NCBI GenBank assembly: GCA_028753945.1
Contig: JAPNXP010000003.1
Location: forward strand, 2,914,001-2,978,000
Reading direction: 5' to 3'
DNA from: Hexactinellida sp. DTS-2022
Lineage: Eukaryota > Porifera > Hexactinellida
DNA length: 64,000 nt
A program made the translations under genes and the position numbers. Shown one piece after another: positions 42,585 to 55,754 of the stretch; within the stretch, counting starts at the first letter, position 1, and each line of letters opens with the position of its first letter. The notes beneath the pieces were generated by a model. It was not told the origin of the DNA and made no database searches. It saw nothing but the letters and a program-made list of their open reading frames with translations.

Positions 42585-43390
42585 TACTATGTGGCTTTCC
42601 AGTATAATATTGTGCTTGCTTCACGCACAACGCTTGATTGCTCGACAATTAGCGACTCACAGAATTTGAGACATGTGAGATGGTGGTTTACAACAGTAAC
42701 TGAAAATGCACGATGCCATGTTTCTACAGCGTTTGTGGTTATAGGTAATCCGTGTGTAACTAAACTGATTTCATTCCAGATTGGAATTGGGAATAAAGGC
42801 AAATCACAGTATCCGAATTAATCCTTTTTCCCCGACATATGTATTCTTATTATAAGAAAAAAGGGCAATGCTTCAGTTGGAATTGGGATTTAAGCTGTTC
42901 AAATGCTGTTAATATATACTGCGGGGGTAAATATGCCAAAGTTGGCAACATTATACAAATTAGTGCGAAATCTGGATCGTTCAAATACCGAATTTGTAGA
43001 CATAATTCTTGTACATTCCTATACACTGATTGCGATAAGTGGAAGAAACAGCCCTTGAAATACAGTGGAATTGCTTCATTAGCAACTCGCATTTTGCATG
43101 AAATTTGGTTGCTAATAGGGGAACAGAAATAACATTAAATGCTCGCTTGGGAACTTAAAATATGTTGCAAATAGAGCAATGTTGCTAATAGGGGAGTTGC
43201 TAATAAAGCAATTCCACTGTATGTCATTTGCCAACACTTCTCTGAAAGGTTATTCAAACCCTGCTCAAAATGAATCAAAAGGTAATTTGGGTTGGAGTCT
43301 GGTCACAAGCGTTTGATATTATTCCACATCCTTCTGTTTTCCCAAGGAATCGACAAATAATCCATATTATTTTAAAAGTCAATTCATTAA
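42585..43390 (-). pseudogene. FLYWCH-MULE transposase fragment
   Basis: Read on the minus strand: NPNYLLIHFEQGLNN (43290-43245), then after removing the 43063-43219 insertion GCFFHLSQSVYRNVQE, CIMLPTLAYLPPQ, PLFPIPIWNE and NAVETWHRAF. These match blocks of the 37127-38539 protein. The expected catalytic Asp before FE reads His here (HFEQ). Frames are broken and both ends are missing. It is a different, more diverged subfamily than the other MULEs here. Confidence 0.85.
43063..43219. mobile_element. pogo/mariner-type MITE in MULE fragment
   Basis: The ends CAGTGGAATTGCTTCATTAG and the complement of CAGTGGAATTGCTTTATTAG are flanked by TA (43061-43062, 43220-43221). An internal GTTGCTAATAGGGG repeat is present. 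Removing it rejoins the MULE reading across MTYFKGCFF. Confidence 0.92.
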
Positions 43391-43800
43391 ATTCATTAAA
43401 TAGACAACAGCTCTCACCAGAACCATTCTAGACAACAACACTGCACTGTAACTTTATTTAATATTAGGCTAATTTAAAGTGAGATCTTCCGTGTCAATTT
43501 GAAGTTTACTAATTAATTTCGGATAAACCACTCTTAATCTTGTTACCAGGGGTAGAATCTACACTGATAATATCTAGCAATGACTCATTAAATTGTATGT
43601 TGAAACTTGAAATTTATAAGTTAGGGCATATACAACTAGACGCTTAGAAATTGAGTGTTTTAAAAGATTGAATCCTTGCCATTATGCTATAGTATATAAA
43701 GTGAGACTGTTCGCTACAACTTACAAGGGCATTTGGTACTGGTTCCATAAACGTTTCTCATAACTAATAATCATTCAATAGAATAAAGCATATATTAATG
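43391..43800. other. unassigned sequence
   Basis: AT-rich, no gene or repeat partner seen. Confidence 0.35.
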
Positions 43801-45016
43801 ATACGAGCCCTTCGGTCTCGGTCGCTTCGCGACGGATCACTCTCACAAAAGTCGCTTCGCGACTTTTGTTCGTTCGTATTAGACACTACGCAACGCAATG
43901 AATTAACGGCCGCTTCGCGGCCTTACTCTCCTCAAATATCACTCTTAAATAAGTTAAACCTGTGACTTGTAAATTACACTACTCAATTCAGTATGCTGCT
44001 ATATGGGACCCAAGTATGTCAACTAATTAATTAATTAATTAATTAATGTTATTAATAACTAACCCAGGATTTACTGCATAGTAAATTGTTTGATTATTAT
44101 TTAATTCGCTGCATCATCAATATGTAATTTATTATGCAGAAGATATAGGTATAGTAAATAGTTGAATTTCTTTGATAGTATAGTTGAAGCCAGTTTTTTC
44201 TAACCATTTCTTTGCAGGTAAGAATAGTTAGAATAAACCGATTTTAAGAATAAACCGATAGTTAGAATAAACCGATAGTTAAAATGAACCGATAGTTAAA
44301 ATAAACCGATAGTTAGAATAAACCGATAGTTAGAAAAAACCGATAGTTAGAAAAAACCAATGGAGATACTAGTCAAGTTGGATTTATTACACCACAAATA
44401 GTTAGAATAAACCGATAAGTTAGAATAACCCGAGTTAGAAAAAACCGATAGAAATTAAGTATAATAACGAATTAAATAATAAGTGCACTAAAAATTGGTT
44501 AGAAAAACCGATAGTTAGAATAACCCGGTTTCAACTGTAATATTATGCATACTTATGTAATTGACGTAAGCAAATAATACATCAATCACCAATAAACTGA
44601 TAGAATCCAAACCGGATTATTCAAATCTGCAATTTCGGAATTAACACTTGCACTTTGCTATACCTGTGTTGGTACTATACACTATTTATGGTTGATTAGG
44701 GACTAATTAATTAACTGTGTCACAATCAGAAGAAAAATGGGAATTCGTGAACTGCTATCAGGTGTAGAAATTTAGTGTACATCTAATGCTTTGAATTTCT
44801 ACAGATCGGAGCAAAATTGGGAAAGTAGTAGAAAATACCGGTTTTTCGAAACTGTGACGTCATGATCCCGTTATTTTGTTGCAAATTTTTGTCGCAGTAC
44901 AAAATTACCCCTGTATACAAATTTTCAGCTTTCTGGGACTCGTTGTCTTTCCAATTAATTCTGGACAACACACACACAAACAAACACACAAACAGACACA
45001 ATTCCGCTTTTAATAT
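43801..45016 (-). mobile_element. Helitron-like non-autonomous element
   Basis: Its 5' end on the minus strand is at about 45016 (TATTAAAAGCGGAATTGTG, then TTTGTATACAGGGGTAATTT). Its 3' terminus at 43801-43925 has hairpins GGCCGCGAAGCGGCCG and GTCGCGAAGCGACC, then GAGACCGAAGGGCTCGT. It contains the 44205-44535 minisatellite. The 5' boundary touches the 3' terminus of a second copy. No protein is encoded. Confidence 0.5.
44205..44535. repeat. GATAGTTAGAATAAACC minisatellite
   Basis: About ten 17-bp units lie in 44215-44360, with further scattered copies to 44530. The units are in one orientation only. Confidence 0.85.
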
Positions 45017-45142
45017 ACGAGCCTTCGGTCTCGGTCGCTTCGCGACGGATCACTCTCTCACAAAAGTCGCTTCGCGACTTTTGTTCGTTCGTGTTAGGTA
45101 CTACGCGATACAATTAACGGCCGCTTTGCGGCCTTACCCTTC
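45017..45142 (-). other. second Helitron-like 3' terminus, head-to-tail
   Basis: It is nearly identical to 43801-43925 (ATACGAGCCTTCGGTCTCGG, GTCGCTTCGCGAC hairpins, CGGCCGCTTTGCGGCC). It starts exactly where the neighbouring element's 5' end (TATTAAAAG) stops. No matching 5' end was found to the right. Confidence 0.55.
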
Positions 45143-45970
45143 CCAAAAAGCTTAATATTACTAATGAGTTCACCTGTGGCTAGTGAATTACACACTATTA
45201 CTTAATAACGCGTGCCTAATTTCATTTTGGGTTGTGATTACTGTAATTTGTTTGGGGAATTATGTTGAGTAAGTTATTCTCATTGCTCATTATTTATTAA
45301 TTATTAGTTAATTAATAGCTCAATAGTTCTTAAAATTAAGGCGGGTAGCTCGTTCAGCTATATTAAAAGATTAGCTTGTTAGCTCAATTAAATTGAGACA
45401 TGTGGTTGGTAAATTATACGCAATTAATTATTTCAGTAAATTGTATTGCAAAGTAATTTACTAACTCTGGGTGTAATCTCTCATAATAATGGTAAATTCA
45501 GGGTTGCAAAATATTTGATTTAATAGTAATAAACATTTATACATCTCACCATAAACAATTCATTTTGCAGGAGCTGGGTTAGTGAATTATTTAATTTAAT
45601 TGATAGCAATAATTAACATAATAAATCTCATCGTTAGGCAGAACCAAAATCCTAGATTACCTAACTTTTTTAATTAATTCATTTCTAGTAGAAATCCTAG
45701 GTTCCATTGATAGTATTATTATAGAATATAGGTGTAATAAATAAACAATGCATTAGAGACTCTAAGCGCATTCTTTGTTAACCAAACAAATCAGATTGAT
45801 AGTAATATTATGCATACTTATGTCATTGACGTAAGCTAAATACATCATAATAGAAATAAACTGATGGAAGCCAAACTGGATAAGTATGCAATTTCGGAAA
45901 TAATGTAGGTGAAGATTAAATCGTCAAACCTCAATAAGCGCAATGACGCAGCAATTGGAGGTTACATTTT
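45143..45970. other. unassigned AT-rich sequence
   Basis: No gene is seen. ATTATGCATACTTATGT..TTGACGTAAGC occurs both at 44540 and 45807, so part of this stretch is a dispersed repeat. Confidence 0.4.
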
Positions 45971-46375
45971 ACTGTGCCGACTATACTACAGTATAGTGGC
46001 CCAGTTCTAATCTTACTGCCTTGGTTAGTTATTATTACTGTGCCGACTATACTATAGTATAGAGGCCCAGTATTGATCTTACTGCCTTTATTATTATTAT
46101 TACTGTGCCGACTATACTATAGTATATTGGCCCAGTTCTAATCTTACTGCCTTTAATATTTTTTTTACTGTGCCGACTATACTATAGTATAGTGGCCCAG
46201 TATTAGAATCACTGCCTTTATTAATATTTTTATTATTATTACTGTGCCGACTATACTATAGTATAGTGGCCCAGTATTAGAATCACTGCCTTTATTATTA
46301 CTGTGCCGACTATACTATAGTATAGTGGCCCAGTATTGGAATCACTGCCTTTATTTATATTATTATTATTATTAT
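45971..46375. repeat. palindromic ~60-bp minisatellite opening array 2
   Basis: Six copies (near 45971, 46037, 46099, 46167, 46240, 46298) of the CTGTGCCG - ACTATACTATAGTATAGT - GGCCCAGT unit are present. It is the same as 1729-2036 and in the same position relative to the large units. Confidence 0.9.
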
Positions 46376-47684
46376 TTTTATTTTTTCTCCGTAGACGGTG
46401 CCCTGGCCTGAGCTTTATAGTTGATGGGCTGAAACTTGGCATGTAGGTGCGTATGGACCGTCTAATTTGCACCTGGGGTTACGATTTTTGATTAACGAAT
46501 TTTTGACACATCTTTAACACCTTTCAAAATTTGTCTGGTCCATAACTCAAAATATGTTTTACTAAACCCCCAAATTTTATTTCACATTTGGATTCACCAT
46601 AAAATTCTGCGTCTGATGGGAGAGAATATTTTCAAAAATAAGTTTAATTTCTGCCATAAATGGGGTTTGAAATTTCTTTGTTTACTCGCACTTCAATTTC
46701 AGTAAAAGTGTTAAATCTAATTCTATTGTTTCAACTTGTAATAATTATATTGATTTAACTTGTTAAATCTTACTCTATTGTTTCAACTTGAGATAAATAT
46801 ATTGATTCAACTTAAAAATTCCAGCTGGCTTCTATTTAATTGTAGTATTACTATACAATGGATTAAATAAAATATAATGATATAAGGAATTTGTTGACTA
46901 AACTCAAATCACCGTGGATAACATTGCTAAAATAAATAACTAATAATTTAATTTATTATCAATAAGTAATGAATGAATGGCATTAAACTAAAGATGGTTT
47001 ATGATAGAACCGTTAAGATTTTACATACCACAACAACGACAGATTATGTGATTATATTTACTTCTGCGTTAATATTATTGCACTGTTAATATACTGACGT
47101 AATTAATTATAATTAATTCAGTCAGTATATGACTTATATAGATGCTCCCAATTTGTTTATTAGGGGTTATCGAGTGTGCGGAATTGAAATTTGATGGACA
47201 AATTAATTTATTTATTATTTATGACAAAATAATTAAACTTAATAAATATAAGTTGACATTGAAATTGGTGTTAAATTATAAATAATATTAATAATTATAT
47301 ATACTAATTAATTAATATCATAAATCTCAGAGATCATAGAAGATAGAAACAAACTTTCAATTTATCAATTGGTCCTTATGCCAGGTACCACCTATACAAG
47401 TGGGTCTTGACATCTTGAGGTGATGATGACATCGTTAAAAAAATGTGTTTTTACAATTTTGTTAATTCGATATTAAAAATGGGTTAGTTCATGTTGGGTG
47501 ATGACCCAACACTCACATAAAAAATGCTGAGTCATCAGTTGTTATATTCTACTCAAACTTGAATATCGCTAAAAGGAAGTGAACTAAAACGAAACTTCCA
47601 CCACTCTAAGGGTCGATGCCTTTTGTAACACCTTTTTGAAATGATTTAACACCTTTATAGTGATGATGACTTGGCGAAAAAAAA

Positions 47685-47802
47685 ATCTAAAATTGCATCC
47701 TGTGCCGACAGCATGTTCCATTGGAGGCACTATCAATAAACCACCAACAAAATATAGTGCCACCCAAGGAACATGCGTCGGCACAGGATGCAATTTTGGA
47801 TT
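47685..47802. repeat. array hairpin with paired substitution
   Basis: The stem arms are ~50 nt. Where other units have TTGCAGCCTG on the left and CAGGCTGCAA on the right, this one has TTGCATCCTG and CAGGATGCAA. A G:C pair has become T:A by changes on both arms. A single unpaired A in GACAGCATG against GACGCATG is shared with the other copies. Confidence 0.85.
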
Positions 47803-50800
47803 TTTTTTTATTATTTTTATTACTGTGCCGACTATACTATAGTATAGTGGCCCAGTATTAGAATCACTGCCTTTATTTTTATTTTTATTATTTTTTCTCC
47901 GTAGACGGTGCCCTGGCCAGAGCTTTAAAGTTGATGGGCTTAAACTTTGCATGTAGGTGCGATGGGACCGTCTGATTTGCACCTGGGGTTACGATTTTTG
48001 ATTAACAAATTTTGGACACATCTTTAACACCTTTCAAAATTTGTCTGGTCCATAACTCAAAATATGTTTTACTAAACCCCCAAATTTTATTTCATATTTG
48101 GATTCGCCATAAAATTCTGCGTCTGATGGGAGAATAAATTTTCCAATAAAGGGGTCAATTTCTGCCATAAATGGGGGTTGAAATTTCTTTGCTTACTCAC
48201 ACTTCAATTTCAGTAAAGTGTTAAATCTAATTCCATTGTTTCAACTTGTAATAATTATATTGATTTAACTTGTTAAATCCTACTCTAGTGATTCAACTTG
48301 CTATAATTATATTGATTTAACTTGTGAATTCAAGCTGGCTTCTATTTTGCAATTGAAAATTAAGATTATATATTTCATAACAACGACATATTATGTGATT
48401 ATATTTACTTCTGCGAGAATATAATTGCACTGTTAATATACTGACGTAATTAATTATAAATAATTCAGTTTGTATCTAACTTATATAGAAGCTTCCAATT
48501 TGTATATTAGAGGTTATCGAGTGTGCGGAATTGAAATTTGATAGATAAATTAATTAATTAATTATTTATGACAAAATAATTGAACTTAATAATTGTATGT
48601 TGACATTGAAATTGGTGTCATATTATAAATAATATTAATAATTATTTATACTAATTAATTAAATATCATAAATCTCAGAGATCATAGAAGATAGAAACAA
48701 ACTTTCAATATATCAATTGGTCCTTATGACACGTGCCACCTATACAAGTGGGTCTTGACACCTTGAGGTGATGATGACATCGTTAAAAAAATGTGTTTTT
48801 ACAATTTTGTTAATTCGATATTTAAAATGGGTTAGTTAATGTTGGTTGATGACCCAACACCCACTTAAAAAATGCTGAGTCATTACAGATTATATTCTAC
48901 TGAAACTTGAATATCTCTTTAATGAAGTGAGCTGAATGGAAACTTCCACCACTCTAAAGGGTCGTTGCCTTCTGAAACACCTTTCTGAAATAATTTAACA
49001 CCTTCATAGTGATGATGACATGGCGAAAAAAAAAAATCCAAAATTGCAGCCTGTGCCGACAGCATGTTCCTTTGGAGGCACTATCAATAAACCAACAACA
49101 AAATATAGTGCCACCATATGAACATGCGGCGGCACAGGCTGCAATTTTGGATTTTTTTTATTTATTTATTATTTTTTCTCCGTAGACGGTGCCCTGGCCA
49201 GAGCTTTATAGTTGATGGGCTTAAACTTTGCATGTAGGTGCGATGGGACCGTCTAATTTGCACCTGGGGTAACGATTTTTGATTAAGAAATTTTTGACAC
49301 ATCTTTAACACCTTTCATAATTTGTCTGGTCCATAACACAAAATATGTTTTACTAAACCCCCAAATTTTATTTCACATTTGGATTCACCATAAAATTCCG
49401 CGTCTGATGGGAGAAGAAAACTTTCAATAAAGAGTTTTATTTCTGCCATAAATGGGGGTTGAAATTTCTTTGTTTACTCACACTTCAGTTTCAGTATAAC
49501 TGTTAAATCTAATTCCATTGTTTCAACTTGTAATAATTATATTGATTTAACTTGTTAAATCTTACTCTATTGATTCAACTTGCGATAATTAAATTGATTT
49601 AACTTATAAATTGCAGCTGGCTTCTATTTAATTTACCATACAATGGATTAAATAAAATAATATAATATAAGGAATTTGTTGACTTAATTCAACTCAACCG
49701 TGGATAACAATGCTAAGATAAATAACTAATAATATAATTTATTATCAATACATAATGAATGAATGGCATCAAACTCAAGATGGTTTAAGATAGAAACAAA
49801 CTTCAAATTTATCTACCGTTCCTTGTGACTCGGACCAATTAACAAATGCTTCTTCACACCTTGGGCGTTGATGACTTGGCGAAAAAAAATCCAAAATTGC
49901 AGCCTGCGCCGACAGCATGTTCCTTTGGAGGCACTATCAATAAACAACCAACAAAATATAGTGCCACCAAAGGAACATGCGTCGGCACAGGGTGCAATTT
50001 TGGATTTTTATTTTTATTTTTTCTCCGTAGACGGTGCCCTGGCCAGAGCTTTATAGTTGATGGGCTGAAACTTGGCATGTAGTTGCGGAGGGACCGTCTA
50101 ATTTGCACCTGGGGTAACGATTTTTGATTAAGAAATTTTTGACACATCTTTAACACCTTTCAAATTTTGTCTGGTCCATAACTCAAAAATTGTTTTACTA
50201 AACCCCCAAATTTTATTTCATATTTGGATTCACCATAAAATTCTGCGTCTGATGGGTGAAGAAGATTTTCAATAAATGGTTTAATTTCTGCCATAAATGG
50301 GGGTTGAAATTTCTTTGTTTACTCACACTTCAATTTCAGTAAAAGTGTTAAATCTAATTCCATTGTTTCAACTTGTAATAATTATATTGATTTAACTTGT
50401 TAAATCCTACTCTAGTGATTCAACTTGCGATAATTATATTGATTCAACTTATAAATTCCAGCTGGCTTCTATTTAATTGTAGCATTACTATACAATGGAT
50501 TAAATTAAATTAATTTATATAAGGAATTTGTTGACTTTACTCAACTCACCGTGGATAACATTGCTAAAATAAATAAATAATAATTTAATTTATTATCAAT
50601 AAGTAATGAATGAATGGCATTAAACTAAAGATGGTTTATGATAGAACCGTTAAGATTTTATATTCCACAACAACGACAGATTAAGTGATTATATTTATTT
50701 CGGCGAGAATATTCTTTTTGCACAATTAATGTACTGACGTAATTTATTATAATTATTTCCTTTTGTATTTAACTTATAGAATTTTCCAATTGGATTATTG

Positions 50801-53800
50801 GGGTTATCGAGTGCGCTGAATTCAAATATGATAGTGAAATTCGATTTAAATTAATAATAATTGCAAATAATTGAACTTAATTTATTTTGCTGTACATAAT
50901 AATGTTGTTAAATTATTAATTTATTAATTAAATATTTATACTAATTTGCTAAATTTCATTAATCTCAGAGATGATACAAGATAGAAACAAACTTTCAATT
51001 TATCAATTGGTCCTTATGCCACGTACCACCTATACAAGTGGGTCTTGACACCATGAGGTGATGATGACATCGTCAAAAAAATGTATTTTTACAATTTTGT
51101 GAATTAAATAATTCGCATGGGTTGGTTGGAGTTGGGTGAATCCCCAACACGCACTTTAAAAATGCTGAGTCATCACAGATTATATTCTACTGAAACTTGA
51201 ATATCTCTCAAATGAAGTGAGCTAAATGGAAACTTCCACCACTCTAAGGGTCGTTGCCTACTGAAACACCTTTCTGTAATAATTTAACACCTTCATAGTG
51301 ATGATGACTAGGCGAAAAAAAATCCAAAATTGCAGCTTGTGCCGACAGCATGTTCCTTTGGAGGCACTATCAATAAACCACCACCAAAATATAGTGCCAC
51401 CTAAGGACATGCGTCGGCACAGGGTGCAATTTCGGATTTTTTTCTTTTTCTCCGTAGACGGTGCCCTGGCCAGAGCTTTATAGTTGATGGGCTGAAACTT
51501 GGCATGTAGGTGCGATGGGACCGTCTAATTTGCACCTGGGGTTACGATTTTTGATTAACAAATTTTTGACACATCTTTAACACCTTTCAAAATTTGTCTG
51601 GTCCATAACTCAAAATATGTTTTAATAAACCCCAAAATTTTATTGCATATTTAGATTCATCTTAAAATTCTGCGTCTGATGGGAGAAGAAAATTTTCAAC
51701 AAAGGGTTTCATTTTTGCCATTAATGGGGGTTAAAATTTCTTTGTTTACTCACACTTCAATTTCTGTAAAACTGTGAAATCTAATTCCATTGTTTCAACT
51801 TGTAATAATTATATTGATTTAACTTGTTAAATCTTAACTCTATTGTTTCAACTTGCGATAAATATATTGATTCAACTTATAAATTCCAGCTGGCTTCTAT
51901 TTAATTGTAGTATTACTATACAATGGATTAAATAAAATAATATAATATAAGGAATTTGTTGACTCAACTCAATCAACCGTGGATAACATTGCTAAAATAA
52001 ATTACTACTAATATATTATATTATCAATACAAAATGAATGAATGGCAATAAACTCTAGATGGTTTATGATAGAAACAAACTTCAAATTCAACAATCGTTC
52101 CTTGTGACTCCGACCACTTAACAAATGGTTCTTCACACCTTGGGCGTTGATGACTTGGCGAAAAAAAATCCAAATTTGCAGCCTGCGCCGACAGCATGTT
52201 CCTTTGGAGGCACTATCAATAAACTACCAACAAAATATAGTGCCACCAAAGGAACATGCGTCGGCACAGGCTGCAATTTTGGATTTTTAATATTCTTATT
52301 ATTATTATTTCTCCGTAGCAGGTGCCCTGGCCACACTTGTATACATTTAGGGCTGAAACTTGGCATGTAGTTGCGGAGGGACCGTCTAATTTGCATCTGG
52401 GGTTACGAATTTTTATTAAGAAATTTTAGACACATCTTTAACACCTTTCAAAATTTGTCTGGTCCATAACTCAAAATATGTTTTAATAAACCCCAAAATT
52501 TTATTTCATATCTAGATTCATCTCAAAATTCTGTGTCTGATGGGAGAAGAAAATTTGTTAAAATTGGTTTAATTTCTGCCATAAATGGAAGTTGAAATTC
52601 CTTTGTTTACTCAACACTTCAATTTCAATAAAACTGTGAAATCTAATTCCATGGTTTCAACTTGTAATAATTATATTGATTTAACTTGTTAAATCTTTCA
52701 CTATTGTTTCAAGTTGTGATAATTAAATTGATTCAACTTATAAATTCCAGCTGGCTTCTATTTAATTGTAGTATTACTTTACAATGGATTAAATTTAATA
52801 TAATAATATAAGGAATTTGTTGACTAAACTCAAATCACCGTGGATAACATTGCTAAAATAAATAATTAAATTATCATTTATTATCAATACTTAATGAATG
52901 AATGGCATTAAACTCAAGATGGTTTATGATAGAAACAAACTTCAAATTTATCTACCGTTCCTTGTGACTCGGACTAAATAACAAATGCTTCTTCACAACT
53001 TGGGTTTGATGACTTGTCCAAAAAAAATCCAAAATTGCAGACTGCGCCGACAGCATGTTCCTTTGGAGGCACTATCAATAAACAACCAACAAAATTTAGT
53101 GCCACCAAAGGAACATGCGTCGGCACAGGCTGCAATTTTGGATTGTTATTTTTATTTTTTCTCCGTAGCAGGTGCCCTGGCCACACCTGTATACATTGAG
53201 GGCTGAAACTTGGCATGTAGTTGCGGAGTGACCGTCTAATTTGCACCTGGGGTTACGATTTTTTATCAAATGATTTCAACACCTATTTAAACTAATTATG
53301 GATCATAAAATGAAATAATTATTTTTGAGCTTGATAAATTTTACATGTACGGATAGAGAATTAAATTCTACACCTTTTCACAGTGCACGAAATTTTCAAT
53401 TGGGTTTCGTTAGTGCCACAATAGAGTTTCAAGTTTCCTTTGTTTACTAACACTTCAGTTCCATTGAAAGTGTTAAATCTAATTCCATTGTTTTAACTTG
53501 TAATAATTATATTGATTTAACTTGTTTAATCCTACTCTATTGATTCAACTTGCGATAATTAAATTGATTCAACTTATAAATTCCAGCTGGCTTCTATTTA
53601 ATTGTAGCATAACTATACAATGGATTAAATTAAATTAATTTATATAAGGAATTTGTTGACTTTACTCAACTCACCGTGGAACATTGCTAAAATATAAAAC
53701 TAATAATAATATAATTTATTATCAATACATAATGAATGAATGGCATTAAACTCTAGATGGTTTATGATAGAAACAAACTTCAAATTCAACAATCGTTCCT

Positions 53801-54914
53801 TGTGACTCCGACCACTTAACAAATGGTTCTTCACACCTTGGGCGTTGATGACTTGGCGAAAAAAATCCAAATTGCAGCCTGCGCCGACAGCATGTTCCTT
53901 TGGAGGCACTATCAATAAACAACACAAAAATATAATGCCACCAAAGGAACATGCGTCGGCACAGCTGCAATTTTGGATTTTCATTATTATTATTATTATT
54001 TATCCGTAGCCACTCCACAGAACAGAGTTTTATCAACTAAGAGCCCAAATTTTTTGGATGGGTGTCTCATGGGTTACAGATGTGCACCTGGGGTTACGAT
54101 TTTTGATTAACAAATTTTGGACACATCTTTAACACCTTTCAATATTTGTCTGGTCCATAACTCAAAAGATGTTTTACTAAACCCCCAAATTTTATTTCAT
54201 ATTTGGATTCACCATAAAACTCTGCGTCTGATGGGAGAAGAAAATTTTCAATAAAGGGTTTAATTTCAGCCATAAATGGTGGTTGAAATTTCTTTGTTTA
54301 CTCACACTTCAATTTCTGTAAAACTGTGAAATCTGATTCTATTGTTTCAACTTTTAATAATTATATTGATTTAACTTGTTAAATCCTACTCTAGTGATTC
54401 AACTTGCGATAATTAAATTGATTCAACTTATAAATTCCAGCTGGCTTCTATTTAATTGTAGCATTACTATACAATGGATTAAATTATATTAATTTATATA
54501 AGGAATTTGTTGACTTTACTCAACTCACCGTGGATAACATTGCTAAAATATATGACTAATAATTTAATTTATTATCAATAAGTAATGAATGAATGGCATT
54601 AAACTAAAGATGGTTTATGATAAAACCGTTAAGATTTTAGATTCCACAACAACGACAGATTAAGTGATTATATTTATTTCGGCGAGAATATTCTTGCACA
54701 ATTAATGTACTGACGAAATTAATTATAATTAATTCCTTTTGTATTTAACTTATAGACGGTTCCAATTGGATTATTGGGGTTATCGAGTGCGCTGAATTCA
54801 AATATGATAGTGAAATTCGATTTAAATTAATAATAAGTGCAAATAATTGAACTTTATTTATTTTGCTGTACATGTTAAATTATTAATTAATTAATTAAAT
54901 ATTTATACTAATTA

Positions 54915-55272
54915 GGCCATATAAAATAAATAACTTGTTTATCATCCGGATTTTTTCAGAAAATACGGACGGCGGACGGGATTTTATTTTTATTTTTTAT
55001 TTTCGTTAATATGCAAAAAACATTACCTATGCCAAACAATAAATATAAATAATTAAATTAAATTATAAAATCACATGACAATGCCCAAATAATGAAAGTA
55101 ATGTTCTAAATACAAGACTAATAAAAAATTGCTAAATTAGGAGTACTTTACACAAGTTTATAGTTAATATCTGTACGATTATGTTCATAAAATAATTCTA
55201 AAATAGATCCGGACGGGGGGTAAATATAGGGACGGACGGGGATGATAAACAAGTTATTTATTTTATATGGCC
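54915..55272. mobile_element. PIF/Harbinger-type MITE in array 2
   Basis: The ends GGCCATATAAAATAAATAAC and complement are perfect for over 30 bp. A 3-bp TTA duplication flanks them (54912-54914, 55273-55275). The empty site CTAATTAGCTAAATTTC is present at 5155-5171. Three-base T-A-rich duplications are typical of PIF/Harbinger. The interior has GGACGGACGGG motifs. Confidence 0.9.
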
Positions 55273-55754
55273 TTAGCTAAATTTCATTAATCTCAGAGAT
55301 GATACAAGATAGAAACAAACTTTCAATTTATCAATTGGTTCTTATGCCACGTACCACCTATACAAGTGGGTCTTTATACCTTGAGGTGATGATGACATCG
55401 TCAAAAAAATGTTTTTTTACAATTTTGTGAATTAAATAATTCGCATGGGTTGGTTGGAGTTGGGTGAATACCCAACACGCACTGTATTATATTATACTGA
55501 AACTTGAATATCTCTCAAATGAAGTGAGCTAAATGGAAACTTCCACCACTCTAAGGGTCGTTGCCTACTGAAACACCTTTCTGTAATAATTTAACACCTT
55601 CATAGTGATGATGACCAGGCTAAAAAAAATCCAAAATTGCAGCTTGTGCCGACAGCATGTTCCTTTGGAGGCACTATCAATAAACCACCACCAAAATATT
55701 CTGCCACCTAAGGAACATGCGTCGGCACAGGCTGCAATTTTGGATTTTTTGTTA

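Larger units (their letters stand above)
46376..55750 (+). repeat. complex tandem array 2, eight hairpin-ended units
   Basis: CACCTGGGGTTACGATTT-type markers recur near 46475, 47983, 49260, 50108, 51534, 52396, 53247 and 54084. Spacings of 837-862 bp alternate irregularly with 1277-1508 bp. Long units carry an extra block with CCACAACAACGACAGATTA and GGGGTTATCGAGTG. Each unit ends in a hairpin: 47685-47802, 49036-49152, 49888-50008, 51320-51438, 52168-52286, 53026-53143, 53863-53980, 55626-55748. T/A-rich tails separate hairpin and next unit, once with a palindromic minisatellite copy (47821). There is no coding capacity. The 5' part (CTTGGCATGTAGGTGCG ... GGGGTTACGA) recalls the start of the Helitron-like elements here, so a rolling-circle origin of the array is a possibility. 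Confidence 0.9.

Noticed and set aside
47584..53246. recurrent 60-130-residue frames with VPLVALYFVG or EHAVGAGCNF
   Set aside because: They read across the array hairpins on both strands, change with each unit, and are explained by the palindrome rather than by selection on a protein.
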